Source of the DNA: Methylogaea oryzae
GTDB lineage: Bacteria; Pseudomonadota; Gammaproteobacteria; Methylococcales; Methylococcaceae
NCBI RefSeq assembly: GCF_019669985.1
Contig: NZ_AP019782.1
Span: forward strand, 3,838,001 to 3,902,000
Length of the DNA stretch: 64,000 nucleotides
Direction of reading: 5' to 3'
Shown here: piece after piece, positions 53,325-61,010 of the stretch
Layout of the letters: each line of letters opens with the position of its first letter
How positions within the stretch are numbered: the first letter of the stretch is position 1
Notes under the pieces: model-generated
Databases searched by the model: none
Seen by the model: the letters and a program-made list of their open reading frames with translations, nothing else
What the model was told of the DNA's origin: nothing
Program-made: the position numbers and the translations under genes

Positions 53325-54050
53325 ATGCAACAAATCACCACAGCCTTGGTACTGGGAGCCAACCGCTACAAAGTCGAACGCCAAACCGGCGGCTACCTCT
53401 ACCTGCTCGAACCCGGCGACCACGAAAATCCTGACGCCCTAGGCCTTGGCATACGCAAGGTCAAAATGCCTTATGAAATGTACGATCAGCTTCGCGACAA
53501 ACGCGTTCCAGCCGTATTTGACGTGCTCACGGAAGCCGAAAGAGCAGGCCAGGAAGCCGACAACGAAATTGCGGTCAGCGTACGTGGCGACGGCAAACTG
53601 ACCGCCGAGACACTCAACGAACTTTTCGGAATATCGGCTAGCGCCAAAGCCCCCGGCAAAGTCCCCGACCAACCGTTGCAAGGTGCCGCCTACGCACTGG
53701 TCATCGCCGCCAGCCGCTTCGAAGCCGAAGACGGGCGGCGCTACAGCAACATCGTCATCAGCCAAAAAACTAGCGGCCGCAACCCCAACCAGCTCGGCTT
53801 TGAAATCATCCGAATCCCCATCGCATGGGACTTGTTTGCCGCCTTTCAAGCCAAAGGCCTGCCCGGCGAATACAAGCTGCTCACCAGCCTGCGAAGCGGC
53901 TCCGGCTTCAAGGCACGTTTGAAAGTCGATGGCGTAGAAGGCGAAAACTACCTCGACCAAACGCGCCTGCATCAGCTTTTCGGCGTCCAACCGCAACAGC
54001 CTCAAGCCCCTCGACCGGCAAATCCTGAAGCCCCGGCTAAACCCGCCTAA
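53325..54050 (+). CDS. Probable phage ssDNA-binding protein with internal duplication (single-chain dimer)
   Basis: 241 residues from ATG 53325 (AGGA 9 nt upstream; ATG 53307 lacks one). Residues 7-103 and 124-221 are two copies offset by about 117: ALVLGANRYK/ALVIAASRFE, LGIRKVKMP/LGFEIIRIP, and LNELFGI/LHQLFGV. The second has RFEAEDGRRY, like inoviral ssDNA-binding proteins. Position (before the coat genes) matches gene V of Ff and PA0720 of Pf4, normally 80-145 residues acting as dimers. A Pro-rich tail follows. Confidence 0.68.
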   Translation: MQQITTALVLGANRYKVERQTGGYLYLLEPGDHENPDALGLGIRKVKMPYEMYDQLRDKRVPAVFDVLTEAERAGQEADNEIAVSVRGDGKLTAETLNELFGISASAKAPGKVPDQPLQGAAYALVIAASRFEAEDGRRYSNIVISQKTSGRNPNQLGFEIIRIPIAWDLFAAFQAKGLPGEYKLLTSLRSGSGFKARLKVDGVEGENYLDQTRLHQLFGVQPQQPQAPRPANPEAPAKPA

Positions 54051-54052
54051 CC

Positions 54053-54421
54053 ATGCACCGCGCCCTAATTCTCGCAATCCTAACCCTCCTGCCCCTAACC
54101 GGGCAGGCGGCCACTTGCTGGGAGATCGTTAACGCTCGTATTACGTTGTGTGATTCGGTGGGCGCGTGTGGGCCATATGTGACCAATTTGGCTATTCCTA
54201 GTTCGGCGCCCGTGGATCAGTGTGATGTCGCCCCGTTCCAAAATCCCACCGGAACCGGCGTAGGTCACGTCGTTTTGCTGGACTCATCCGACTGGTCGGC
54301 GGCAGCCAACGCTCAACTGGATTGGAATATTGTCCGCGAATCATTCGGCTGGGGAATGTTGTTATTCGTCACCGGGGCCGGTACGGGCCTGATTATTAAT
54401 ATCGTTCGAAGAGGACGCTAA
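54053..54421 (+). CDS. Exported small prophage protein with C-terminal TM helix
   Basis: 122 residues. Signal peptide (RALILAILTLLPLTGQAATC), four Cys in the exported part (TCWEIVN, LCDSVGACGP, QCDVAPF), and a terminal TM (GWGMLLFVTGAGTGLIINIV) with a basic end RRGR. Occupies the place of the small unknown gene between ssDNA-binding and coat genes in Pf phages. Could be a minor coat or assembly protein. Confidence 0.68.
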   Translation: MHRALILAILTLLPLTGQAATCWEIVNARITLCDSVGACGPYVTNLAIPSSAPVDQCDVAPFQNPTGTGVGHVVLLDSSDWSAAANAQLDWNIVRESFGWGMLLFVTGAGTGLIINIVRRGR

Positions 54422-54495
54422 TTTAAACGAATTGGCGGTTTTTCCCCTGGCCGCCGATCTTGCTTTTTCAGGGGCTTTTTAGAGAGGTAATTCAC

Positions 54496-54627
54496 ATGGT
54501 AGACGCAGCAACCACGGCCATCACTGGCGCAACCGGCGATGCCAACACCGTAGCCGGCTTGATCATTGCCGCCGTAGCCGTCTCGGTGGCCGTTTCCATC
54601 GTCATCGGCCTGATGAAAAAGGCCTGA
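54496..54627 (+). CDS. Inovirus major coat protein (pVIII-like, no signal peptide)
   Basis: 43 residues: acidic N-terminus ([16 protein letters not shown]), hydrophobic core ([20 protein letters not shown]) and basic end KKA, the charge layout of filamentous phage coat proteins. Lacks a cleavable signal, like the 44-residue coat of phage Pf3. Preceded by AGAGAGG about 9 nt upstream. Its TGA overlaps the next ATG (TGATG). Confidence 0.85.
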   Translation: MVDAATTAITGATGDANTVAGLIIAAVAVSVAVSIVIGLMKKA

Positions 54628-54707
54628 TGGGAACCCTTGTCTCGGTACTCATAGGAACAGCATGGTGTTTAGCATTCATTGCCGGAATACGAGTTACCGC
54701 GATATGA
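54627..54707 (+). CDS. Tiny hydrophobic peptide, candidate pVII/pIX minor coat protein
   Basis: 26 residues, nearly all one TM helix: [20 protein letters not shown] then IRVTAI. Start overlaps the coat-protein stop and its stop overlaps the pIII-like start (ATGA), so the frame is tightly coupled on both sides. Ff pVII and pIX are similar hydrophobic peptides of 32-33 residues at the virion tip. No independent homology is visible. Confidence 0.55.
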   Translation: MGTLVSVLIGTAWCLAFIAGIRVTAI

Positions 54708-56059
54708 AAAGCCCAGGCCGGTTTTATGCCGGCCTGGCATTCATCTTCCTAACGCTGGGGATTATCTCCCCAGCGTTCGCGGATAGTTATCCCGCTGTTG
54801 TGCACACGTATTATCAGGGCTACACGTCATCTAAATATGACACCTACGAGGGAGCCGGTACTGATTTATGCGCACATTACTCATGGACTCTAGGTTCGAT
54901 TGGCACCAAGAGTTCGTCCAATTTTCAGATTTTCTGTAAGGACTCTAACAACGCCACCCATGGCGCTTATACGGGGTATGGGCCGTATACCGAAAAGTTA
55001 TGTCCCGGTGGCGGCACAGTTTCCGGCACGTCCTGTATTAATGCCCCCGCGTGTGCGATTTATCAGGATCGCGGCTCCGACGGCGTTTGTCATGATCGCA
55101 CCTGTGGCGCTAATCAACACCTCGACTATACAACCGGCGGATGCGTATATGACGCATGTCCCAATACCTGGGAAAGCCGCAACACATTAACCGGCGAGTG
55201 CGTACCCGACACGTGCGAAATATCCGGGCAAATTCGTAACGTAACAACTGGCGTATGCGAATGGCCGCCTAATTGTGAAGGCGACCAATTCCACGATGTT
55301 GACGGAACCTGCAAAGACCCGGAATGTTTAGGCGACTTGGTTTTAATCAACCATTACTGCGTCCCGAAGGTCACGTGCACGTCCACGCAGGTTTATGACC
55401 CCGTAAACAACGGCTGCGTCGATGTAACGCAAAACCCCGATCCTGGCACCGGCACCGGTTGGGATTGCACCACCGCCTCTAACGGCGTTGAGGTTTGCGG
55501 CTGTAACGGCACTGTCGGCGCTGACGGCACATGCAACGGTCAGCCTTTACCTCCTGGTGCGACCACTGGTGACGGTAGCGGGACTGGTACGGGCACCGGA
55601 ACGGGCGACGGCAGCGGAACCGGCACAGGCACCGGAACGGGCGATGGCAGCGGAACGGGTACAGGCACGGGAACCGGCGATGGTACAGGCACAGGAACGG
55701 GCACGGGGGACGGTACTGGCACTGGTTCAGGTTCCGACCCGCAAGACGGCGGCACGGGCGGCACCGGTTTTAGTCCCGGCACGTATGGCAGCCCTCCCGG
55801 TATTGAAGGCGTCGAAGCCCAAGTAGCCGCGGCTAAAAGTGAACTTTCCTTGTTGATCTCCAATATCAAAAGCGAATCCCAAGCCATGATCGGGTCAACG
55901 TCTTTGGGCGGCGGCGGCAGCCTTCCGTGCTTTTCCGCCAGCACGTCTTACGGTGATGTCCGGCTCTGCTTGTCTGACTATGAAGACAAGCTCGTTTTGA
56001 TTCGTTATGCCTTACTCCTGGTGGCATCCGTGGCCGCCGCCTTGATTATCCTGGGGTAG
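54704..56059 (+). CDS. pIII-like receptor-binding / minor coat protein
   Basis: 451 residues from ATG 54704. Signal peptide ([20 protein letters not shown]). N-terminal domain with many Cys, including about five tandem units of roughly 20 residues ending in a Cys pair ([40 protein letters not shown]). Then a Gly/Thr/Asp linker, a C-terminal domain and a last TM ([19 protein letters not shown]) anchoring it until release. This is the architecture of filamentous phage pIII/CoaA adsorption proteins. Confidence 0.87.
   Translation: MKSPGRFYAGLAFIFLTLGIISPAFADSYPAVVHTYYQGYTSSKYDTYEGAGTDLCAHYSWTLGSIGTKSSSNFQIFCKDSNNATHGAYTGYGPYTEKLCPGGGTVSGTSCINAPACAIYQDRGSDGVCHDRTCGANQHLDYTTGGCVYDACPNTWESRNTLTGECVPDTCEISGQIRNVTTGVCEWPPNCEGDQFHDVDGTCKDPECLGDLVLINHYCVPKVTCTSTQVYDPVNNGCVDVTQNPDPGTGTGWDCTTASNGVEVCGCNGTVGADGTCNGQPLPPGATTGDGSGTGTGTGTGDGSGTGTGTGTGDGSGTGTGTGTGDGTGTGTGTGDGTGTGSGSDPQDGGTGGTGFSPGTYGSPPGIEGVEAQVAAAKSELSLLISNIKSESQAMIGSTSLGGGGSLPCFSASTSYGDVRLCLSDYEDKLVLIRYALLLVASVAAALIILG
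55555..55745 (+). repeat. Gly/Thr-encoding tandem repeats in the pIII-like gene
   Basis: Repeats of GGCACCGGAACGGGCGACGG-type units encoding [10 protein letters not shown] blocks (three near-identical longer units plus shorter ones). They encode a flexible linker like the glycine linkers of Ff pIII. Such DNA is prone to unit gain or loss, giving length variants. Confidence 0.8.
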
Positions 56060-56062
56060 CTT

Positions 56063-56419
56063 ATGGAAGCCGTTTTGGGTGTGCTGTTGACTTCGTGTGT
56101 CGCCATTTTCGGCGTAATCGACGGATGGTTCGGCCAAAAAATTTACGATTTTGCCACTTGGGCCTTCGCCCAGCTGGTGGAATATTTTGTGCTCGCCTCC
56201 ATCAAGTTCCTGTTGGTGGTTATCCCGTTCGCCTGGGATGTTGGCCGCACGATCCTTGCCGATTTGGATGTAAAAGGGTTCGTCTCCAGCGCCTGGAATT
56301 CCCTGCCGGGCGATGTTGCATCAGTTGCCGGCTTTTTCGGTATTCCGGAGTGCATCAACATCATTATGACGGCCCTGGCCACTCGCTTTGTCCTTCGCTT
56401 CATCCCCGGCATGAGGTAA
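56063..56419 (+). CDS. pVI-like minor coat protein (DUF2523 family)
   Basis: 118 residues, hydrophobic with three to four TM segments (VLGVLLTSCVAIFGVIDGWF, YFVLASIKFLLVVIPFAWDV, CINIIMTALATRFVLRFIPG). The end IPECINIIMTALATRFVLRF is typical of DUF2523. Located between pIII and Zot genes exactly as gene VI. Caps the virion terminus with pIII and helps release. Confidence 0.83.
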   Translation: MEAVLGVLLTSCVAIFGVIDGWFGQKIYDFATWAFAQLVEYFVLASIKFLLVVIPFAWDVGRTILADLDVKGFVSSAWNSLPGDVASVAGFFGIPECINIIMTALATRFVLRFIPGMR

Positions 56420-56423
56420 CGCC

Positions 56424-57656
56424 ATGTCCATCAAAATCCACCACGGCCCGCCCGGTAGCTACAAAACCTCCGGTGCCGTCATGGACGACTTCATACCCGC
56501 GGCCAAAGCGGGTAGGGTGGTCATCACCAACGTCCGGGGGCTCTCCTCCCGTGAACGGGTAGCCGAAGCCCTGGATGGTGTTCCCGATACCTTCGAGCTG
56601 ATCTACCTGCAAACCACCGAATGCCAGGACGCCTTGGAGAACCGCAGAAAGCTGTCCACGTTCTGGCACTGGGTCCCCAAAGGCGCATTCCTGCTTATCG
56701 ACGAATGCAACACCATCTGGCCGACACACCTTCGGGAAAAAGACCTGGAGGCCCTGGACTACGCCGACAGCTACTTAAACGGCGGCGCTGATGATCGCCC
56801 CAGCTCCATCCTCACCGCCTTCGAAATGCACCGTCATTTCGGCTGGGACTTAGTGCTCACCACGCCCCATATCGACAAGGTGCACAAGATCATCCGGCAA
56901 TGCGCCGAAGCGGCCTACAAGCACAAAAACCAAGCGCTCATCGGCATCAAAGGCCGTTACCTGGAAGCCTTCCACCTGGCCGAAGATTCAGGCCGTTCCG
57001 CCAGCGACTTCATGAACCTTCGTCAGCGAAAAATCTCCCCCGTCACCTGGAAGCTTTATGAATCCACCACTACAGGCACCTTCGCCGACACTATCGCCGG
57101 CACGCCGCTTTGGAAAAACCCTAAAGTTCTTCTTTTTGTGGGAATTATTGCCGCTTTTGGTGTCTTTCTATCATCTCGTGCACGGCCTTCTTTCCTGGGA
57201 GGGACGCCTCCTGCTATCCCTGGTGCGCCCGCTAAAACGCCCGGCGCAAATCCTGGTCAAAATCGCCCGGTGGGTACTGTCCCGCCTGCTGCTGCGTCTA
57301 CTTCTCTGGCTGGGAATAGCCGTCAGCCTGGGCAAGCTGGCCCGTCACCTGATGTAGCCGAACACCCTTATGCCAAGGTGAATCTTCATATCGTCGGCAA
57401 CGTCGTCGGCATGCGCGACGGCCGCCTTCAAAACGTCTACTACTTCCAAGCCACCCAAGACGGCCGCGCACTGTTCGACCTCTCCGACGCCGACTTAGGC
57501 CGTTCCGGCTACCGCGTCGAAAAAATCGCCCCCTGCGCCGTCCGCCTGACCTACAAGAAGGTCTACAGCGACTTCATTGTTTGCGACAAGCCGCAAATCA
57601 AGGCCGCGCCTCCGCCTCGGTTTGCGGCGTCCATCATTCCTGTAGCAGGTAATTAA
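56424..57656 (+). CDS. Zot-like morphogenesis ATPase (pI)
   Basis: 410 residues. N-terminal P-loop IHHGPPGSYKTSGA and Walker B FLLIDECNTIWP, then HRHFGWDLVLTTPHIDKVHK as in Zot domains. A single TM (PKVLLFVGIIAAFGVFLSS, about 235-253), a Pro/Gly-rich linker and a C-terminal periplasmic domain with paired Cys (APCAVRL, IVCDKPQ). Drives extrusion of phage through the inner membrane; a secretin partner must come from the host. Confidence 0.92.
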   Translation: MSIKIHHGPPGSYKTSGAVMDDFIPAAKAGRVVITNVRGLSSRERVAEALDGVPDTFELIYLQTTECQDALENRRKLSTFWHWVPKGAFLLIDECNTIWPTHLREKDLEALDYADSYLNGGADDRPSSILTAFEMHRHFGWDLVLTTPHIDKVHKIIRQCAEAAYKHKNQALIGIKGRYLEAFHLAEDSGRSASDFMNLRQRKISPVTWKLYESTTTGTFADTIAGTPLWKNPKVLLFVGIIAAFGVFLSSRARPSFLGGTPPAIPGAPAKTPGANPGQNRPVGTVPPAAASTSLAGNSRQPGQAGPSPDVAEHPYAKVNLHIVGNVVGMRDGRLQNVYYFQATQDGRALFDLSDADLGRSGYRVEKIAPCAVRLTYKKVYSDFIVCDKPQIKAAPPPRFAASIIPVAGN

Positions 57657-57822
57657 TTTGTCAGTGCCGCCGCAGCGTGGAGCAAGTGAGGACGTAGGAC
57701 GAACGCGCGACAGCGCTAGGCGGCGCGTAATGTTTTCGCGGCAGACGTTCCTGTAACACGTCTATAGGTGTAACCCCGGAAGAGCCCGTATCGGCACAAA
57801 GCGACACATTGAAGGAGGAATA
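57657..57822. other. Intergenic region before the replication gene, candidate replication origin
   Basis: 166 bp. Contains GC-rich dyads (GCGACAGCGC, GGCGGCGCG) and ACACGTCTATAGGTGT, an imperfect palindrome (ACAC...GTGT). Located immediately before the initiator gene. No nick-site consensus can be assigned. Confidence 0.3.
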
Positions 57823-59202
57823 GTGGAAAAGTTAAAAAATTTGGAACCGGTGCCGACGAAGAAAACCGGTCGTAGACCTAAAGAACGACGGATAGAAAAC
57901 GGCGTCCGCTTTTGTGAAACCCACTCCTACGACAGCCTGAGCAAAGGCGATAAGGGAGACCCGAACGGGAAAATCTTCATCGGTGCCGAAATGCACGACT
58001 TGACCCGCGTTGAAGTCGTCGGTTGCTCGATCGACACCGTCCGACAGCTCTATTCCGGCACCGTTAACCCGCAACGTCTACAAATCATCCGGCAGCTATT
58101 GGAAACCGGTGAACGCGTCTTCGGCGGCCACAAGCAAAGCCCTCTGTCGGTCCAATGGCACGTCACCAAAATGGGCATGGCCTCCGGCTACCGTTACAAA
58201 CTCCAGAATAACGACCTAGGCATGGTCATCCTGTTCGGTTCCTATTACCGCAGCGAAGAAACCATGTGCGAAGAACGCGGCCCCCACCTCAAGATAGAAG
58301 TCAGCCCCAAGAGAATCGCCGAAAGCGGCACCGATAACGTCCAATGGCATGCCGACCTTTGCGCCAACTGGTTCTTCGAAAGCGGCGATTGGGAACACTC
58401 CGGCGTAGCCATCCACCTAGCCGCCGACGTGCAAGGCTGGGAACCCGGCCCCACCTTCAAAGAGCGTTTCCGCACCAAAGCCCGGGCCGTCCGCGACTAC
58501 GACGGGATCACCCACCTAGAATTCGACGGCCTCTCCACCGTCGCCGTCAGCTACGGCAAAAAAGCCGCCGAATCCTACACCTACGGCAAGCACAGTAGCC
58601 TACAAACCGCCATCTACGACAAAAGCAAAGAAGTCCTCGCCAGCGACAAAAAAGACTTCTTCGACAAAGAATGGGAAGCCTACAGCCTCGGTCGATACGA
58701 CAAAGACAAACCGGTTTGGCGCATCGAATACCGCTTTCACCACTCCGTCATTGCCCAATTCGCCGAAAGCGCCGGCCAAGACCTCAAGAAATTCACCGAT
58801 CTGCTGCCCCACCTGGGCGACCTGTGGCGCTACGCCCTGCTAAGAAATCGCCTGGACGAAACGCCCAACGGCACCTACATAGATCCCTTGTGGCAATACC
58901 TCTATGATCGCATGAACGTCAGCTTCGGCCCCAGCGCGCGCCGTCTCACGCGCCAATACAAGAAAGACAGCGTAGCTCCCGCCGCCAAGAACTACGGTCA
59001 AATCATCGGTAACATCGTCAGCGTCTGCGCCAGAAGGGGCTACAACACCCGGCAAGTCATGCTCCAACTCAAGCGCCTGGACTTCTATGACGACCTGGTA
59101 AAGCTCTACCGCGATAACGGCAAAGGAGGGGAGCCCGCCCTGCGGGAAACCGTTGAAAAAGCTCTCTGTTTGCGGCGGCTTATTGGAAAGGCGGCGGCAT
59201 GA
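57823..59202 (+). CDS. Phage replication initiation protein (pII-like rolling-circle initiator)
   Basis: 459 residues from a GTG preceded by AAGGAGG. Resembles Pf-type initiators: N-terminal DLTRVEVVGCSIDTVRQLYSG, HLKIEVSPKRI, and C-terminal VWRIEYRFHHSVIAQF, DLLPHLGDLWRYALLRNRLDE. Expected to nick the plus strand at the phage origin for rolling-circle replication. Catalytic Tyr not assigned. Coupled by ATGA to the next gene. Confidence 0.8.
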   Translation: MEKLKNLEPVPTKKTGRRPKERRIENGVRFCETHSYDSLSKGDKGDPNGKIFIGAEMHDLTRVEVVGCSIDTVRQLYSGTVNPQRLQIIRQLLETGERVFGGHKQSPLSVQWHVTKMGMASGYRYKLQNNDLGMVILFGSYYRSEETMCEERGPHLKIEVSPKRIAESGTDNVQWHADLCANWFFESGDWEHSGVAIHLAADVQGWEPGPTFKERFRTKARAVRDYDGITHLEFDGLSTVAVSYGKKAAESYTYGKHSSLQTAIYDKSKEVLASDKKDFFDKEWEAYSLGRYDKDKPVWRIEYRFHHSVIAQFAESAGQDLKKFTDLLPHLGDLWRYALLRNRLDETPNGTYIDPLWQYLYDRMNVSFGPSARRLTRQYKKDSVAPAAKNYGQIIGNIVSVCARRGYNTRQVMLQLKRLDFYDDLVKLYRDNGKGGEPALRETVEKALCLRRLIGKAAA

Positions 59203-59915
59203 ATACGCCTGCAATCGCTATCTTGTTTGCTGACCGCGACGGCGTTTACTCGTCGTTTCCTGTCGACATTTGGGATAAGTCCCGCGACGCTCGTTGCTAT
59301 GACGGTGACTCGCCTGTCGTTGCCCATCCTCCGTGTGAGTCGTGGGGCAAGCTTTATGCGATGAAGAAGGGCCGTCGTCTTGGCGATGATGACGGTTGTT
59401 TTGCTGCCGCTCTCGCTGCGGTGGAACGCGTCGGCGGTGTCCTCGAGCATCCTGAGGGTTCGTTTGCTTGGCCTAAATTCGGCCTATTGCCCCCGGAGCA
59501 GGGTAAAGGCTGGATCAAGGACCCTTTCCGGCCCGGCTGGTCCTGCCAAGTTTATCAAGGCCATTACGGCCACCCGGCGGCCAAGAGTACGTGGTTGTAC
59601 TATGTCGGCTCTGTCCCTCCTCCTGCCCTTAATTTTTCCTCCTCTCCTGGCGGCCGTGATTTGTGCCGCCTCTCTAGCCGTGCTCGTCGTACAACACCGC
59701 TTTATTTCGCGCAGGCGTTGATTGACCTGGCGGAGTTGGCTCGCCGCGGTGAGCTGGTTGAGCTGGCGGGACGTGAGCAGCTGGCTGAGCTGGCGCGCCG
59801 GCGTGAGCTGGTCGACCTGGCGGTTCCTGGGAAACTGGCTTGGCCAATTAACCTGGTTCATCGATGCGACTTGGCTTACCTGGCGGTGCCGGCGCACCGG
59901 TCGCAGTTGGTTTAA
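59199..59915 (+). CDS. PPC-motif phage protein of unknown function with repetitive C-terminus
   Basis: 238 residues. N-terminal two thirds match a common phage protein: IAILFADRDGVYSSFPVDIW, SPVVAHPPCESWGKLY, RVGGVLEHPEGSFAWPKFGL. The PPC recalls motif IV of C5 cytosine methyltransferases, but SAM-binding motifs are not evident. From residue about 170 it becomes repetitive (DLAELARRGELVELAGREQL, ELARRRELVDLAVPG), encoded by GAGCTGG repeats; this tail may be a later extension. Confidence 0.68.
   Translation: MNTPAIAILFADRDGVYSSFPVDIWDKSRDARCYDGDSPVVAHPPCESWGKLYAMKKGRRLGDDDGCFAAALAAVERVGGVLEHPEGSFAWPKFGLLPPEQGKGWIKDPFRPGWSCQVYQGHYGHPAAKSTWLYYVGSVPPPALNFSSSPGGRDLCRLSSRARRTTPLYFAQALIDLAELARRGELVELAGREQLAELARRRELVDLAVPGKLAWPINLVHRCDLAYLAVPAHRSQLV
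59602..59721 (+). CDS. Overlapping 39-residue hydrophobic frame (possible small membrane protein)
   Basis: ATG 59602 to TGA 59721, in a different frame inside the previous gene. MSALSLLLPLIFPPLLAAVI, then CAASLAVLVVQHRFISRRR: a TM hairpin-like peptide with a basic end. No clear Shine-Dalgarno. It might be a minor virion or regulatory protein, or a chance frame. Confidence 0.3.
   Translation: MSALSLLLPLIFPPLLAAVICAASLAVLVVQHRFISRRR
59725..59915 (+). repeat. Degenerate GAGCTGG/ACCTGGCG repeat cluster
   Basis: Units such as GAGTTGGC, GAGCTGGTT, GAGCTGGCG, CAGCTGGCT, GAGCTGGCG, GAGCTGGTC and GACCTGGCG recur about every 8-18 bp, giving low-complexity translations in all frames. Located between the PPC-motif domain and the integrase. 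Confidence 0.6.
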
Positions 59916-59920
59916 TTTCG

Positions 59921-60916
59921 GTGGCAATCAAAAAGACGGGCGGAGGTTGGCAGGTTGATATTCAACCGGCTGGCCGGGGTGGCAAGCGCTTTCGGAAAAC
60001 GGTCACCACGCGGCGCGACGCCCAGCAGTGGGAAACTTGGGTGAAGGCTCAGGTGCAACAAGCCGCTGATTGGCAGCCGGATAAGAAAGATGCTCGTCGG
60101 CTTCGAGAACTGATAGACCTTTGGTATCGCTACCACGGGATCAATCTTAAATCCCACAAGGACACCTACAGCCGGCTTTGTGCCATGGCCGAAGCAATGG
60201 GGAATCCCCTTGCTTCGACCTTTGGCTCGCAGCGATTTGCCGAATATCGCGAAAGACGGCTGTCTGGTGGTGTTTCGGCCAATACCTTGAATCGTGAGCA
60301 CTCCTACCTAAAGGCGGTTTTTGGCGAGCTGAAAAGACTGGGGTATTGGAAAAGCGATAATCCGCTTACCAGTATTCGGCGTTACCGTATCCAGGAAAAG
60401 GAACTGTCCTACCTGACAACGCCGCAGATTGAGCACCTTTTTGAAGAACTGCAAAAGTCCAAAAATGCCGACGTATTGCTTGCTACTAAGATCGCTCTAG
60501 CGACGGGGGCGCGTTGGTCTGAAGCGCAGTTTTTACGGCGGGAACAGCTGCAAGGCGAAGCGGTAACGTTCACCAATACTAAGGCTGGTAAGAACCGGAC
60601 GGTGCCGATTGCATCACGGCTGGCCGAAGAGCTGCGGGCGCATAAGGAAAGCGGCCGTCTTTTCGGGCCTTGCTACGGTGCCTTTCGTGAAGCGATGCAA
60701 AGGACCAAGATCGAACTGCCTGAAGGACAAATGGCTCACGTCCTTCGCCACACTTTTGCCAGCCACTTCATTATGAACGGCGGCAACATTCTTACCTTGC
60801 AGCGCATCTTGGGCCATTACAGCATCACGGTAACTATGCGTTATGCGCATCTAGCGCCGGATCACCTGGAAGAAGCCAAGAAAATGAATCCGCTGGCCGT
60901 GTTGACACTTAGTTGA
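59921..60916 (+). CDS. int: Tyrosine recombinase (phage integrase)
   Basis: 331 residues from GTG 59921, where VAIKKTGGGWQVDIQPAGRGGKRF matches Pf-type integrase starts. Arm-binding domain, core-binding domain (about 60-170), and catalytic domain with ALATGARWSEAQFL (Arg), HVLRHTFASHFI (His-x-x-Arg), LGHYSITVTMRYAHL (His and nucleophile Tyr). All residues present. Stop is 6 bp before the att repeat. Expected to recombine within the tRNA-Gln anticodon-loop half. Confidence 0.93.
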   Translation: MAIKKTGGGWQVDIQPAGRGGKRFRKTVTTRRDAQQWETWVKAQVQQAADWQPDKKDARRLRELIDLWYRYHGINLKSHKDTYSRLCAMAEAMGNPLASTFGSQRFAEYRERRLSGGVSANTLNREHSYLKAVFGELKRLGYWKSDNPLTSIRRYRIQEKELSYLTTPQIEHLFEELQKSKNADVLLATKIALATGARWSEAQFLRREQLQGEAVTFTNTKAGKNRTVPIASRLAEELRAHKESGRLFGPCYGAFREAMQRTKIELPEGQMAHVLRHTFASHFIMNGGNILTLQRILGHYSITVTMRYAHLAPDHLEEAKKMNPLAVLTLS

Positions 60917-60921
60917 CACCT

Positions 60922-60959
60922 AGAAAAACAAAAGGGCTACGCCGAAGCGTAACCCTTTG
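60922..60959 (-). terminator. Terminator of tRNA-Gln
   Basis: On the minus strand AAAGGGTTACGC-TTCG-GCGTAGCCCTTT followed by TGTTTTTC; a 12-bp stem with a UUCG-type tetraloop. Part of the att repeat and duplicated at attL. Confidence 0.8.
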
Positions 60960-61010
60960 TTTTTATTGGCTGGGGGACTAGGATTCGAACCTAGGTTGAC
61001 GGAGTCAGAG
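60923..61010. repeat. attR: 88-bp direct repeat, functional tRNA-Gln 3' half
   Basis: Identical to 50773-50860. This copy, brought by the phage, joins the host 5' half (61011-61040) and restores a complete tRNA and its terminator. Confidence 0.92.

Larger units (their letters stand above)
50773..61010 (+). mobile_element. Filamentous phage (inovirus, Pf-like) prophage integrated in tRNA-Gln
   Basis: Bounded by exact 88-bp direct repeats (50773-50860 and 60923-61010); one excised unit would be 10,150 bp. Gene order (repressor, HTH/Xis candidate, small early genes, ssDNA-binding position, small membrane protein, major coat, pIII, pVI, Zot/pI, replication initiator, integrase) matches Pseudomonas Pf1/Pf4. 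All frames appear intact and the repeats are identical, so it may be functional. No pIV-like secretin is encoded; a host secretin would be needed for release. Confidence 0.9.

Noticed and set aside
55540-55944. Antisense Pro/Val repeat frame in the pIII-like gene
   Set aside because: Mirror translation of the Gly/Thr repeats; no start signal.
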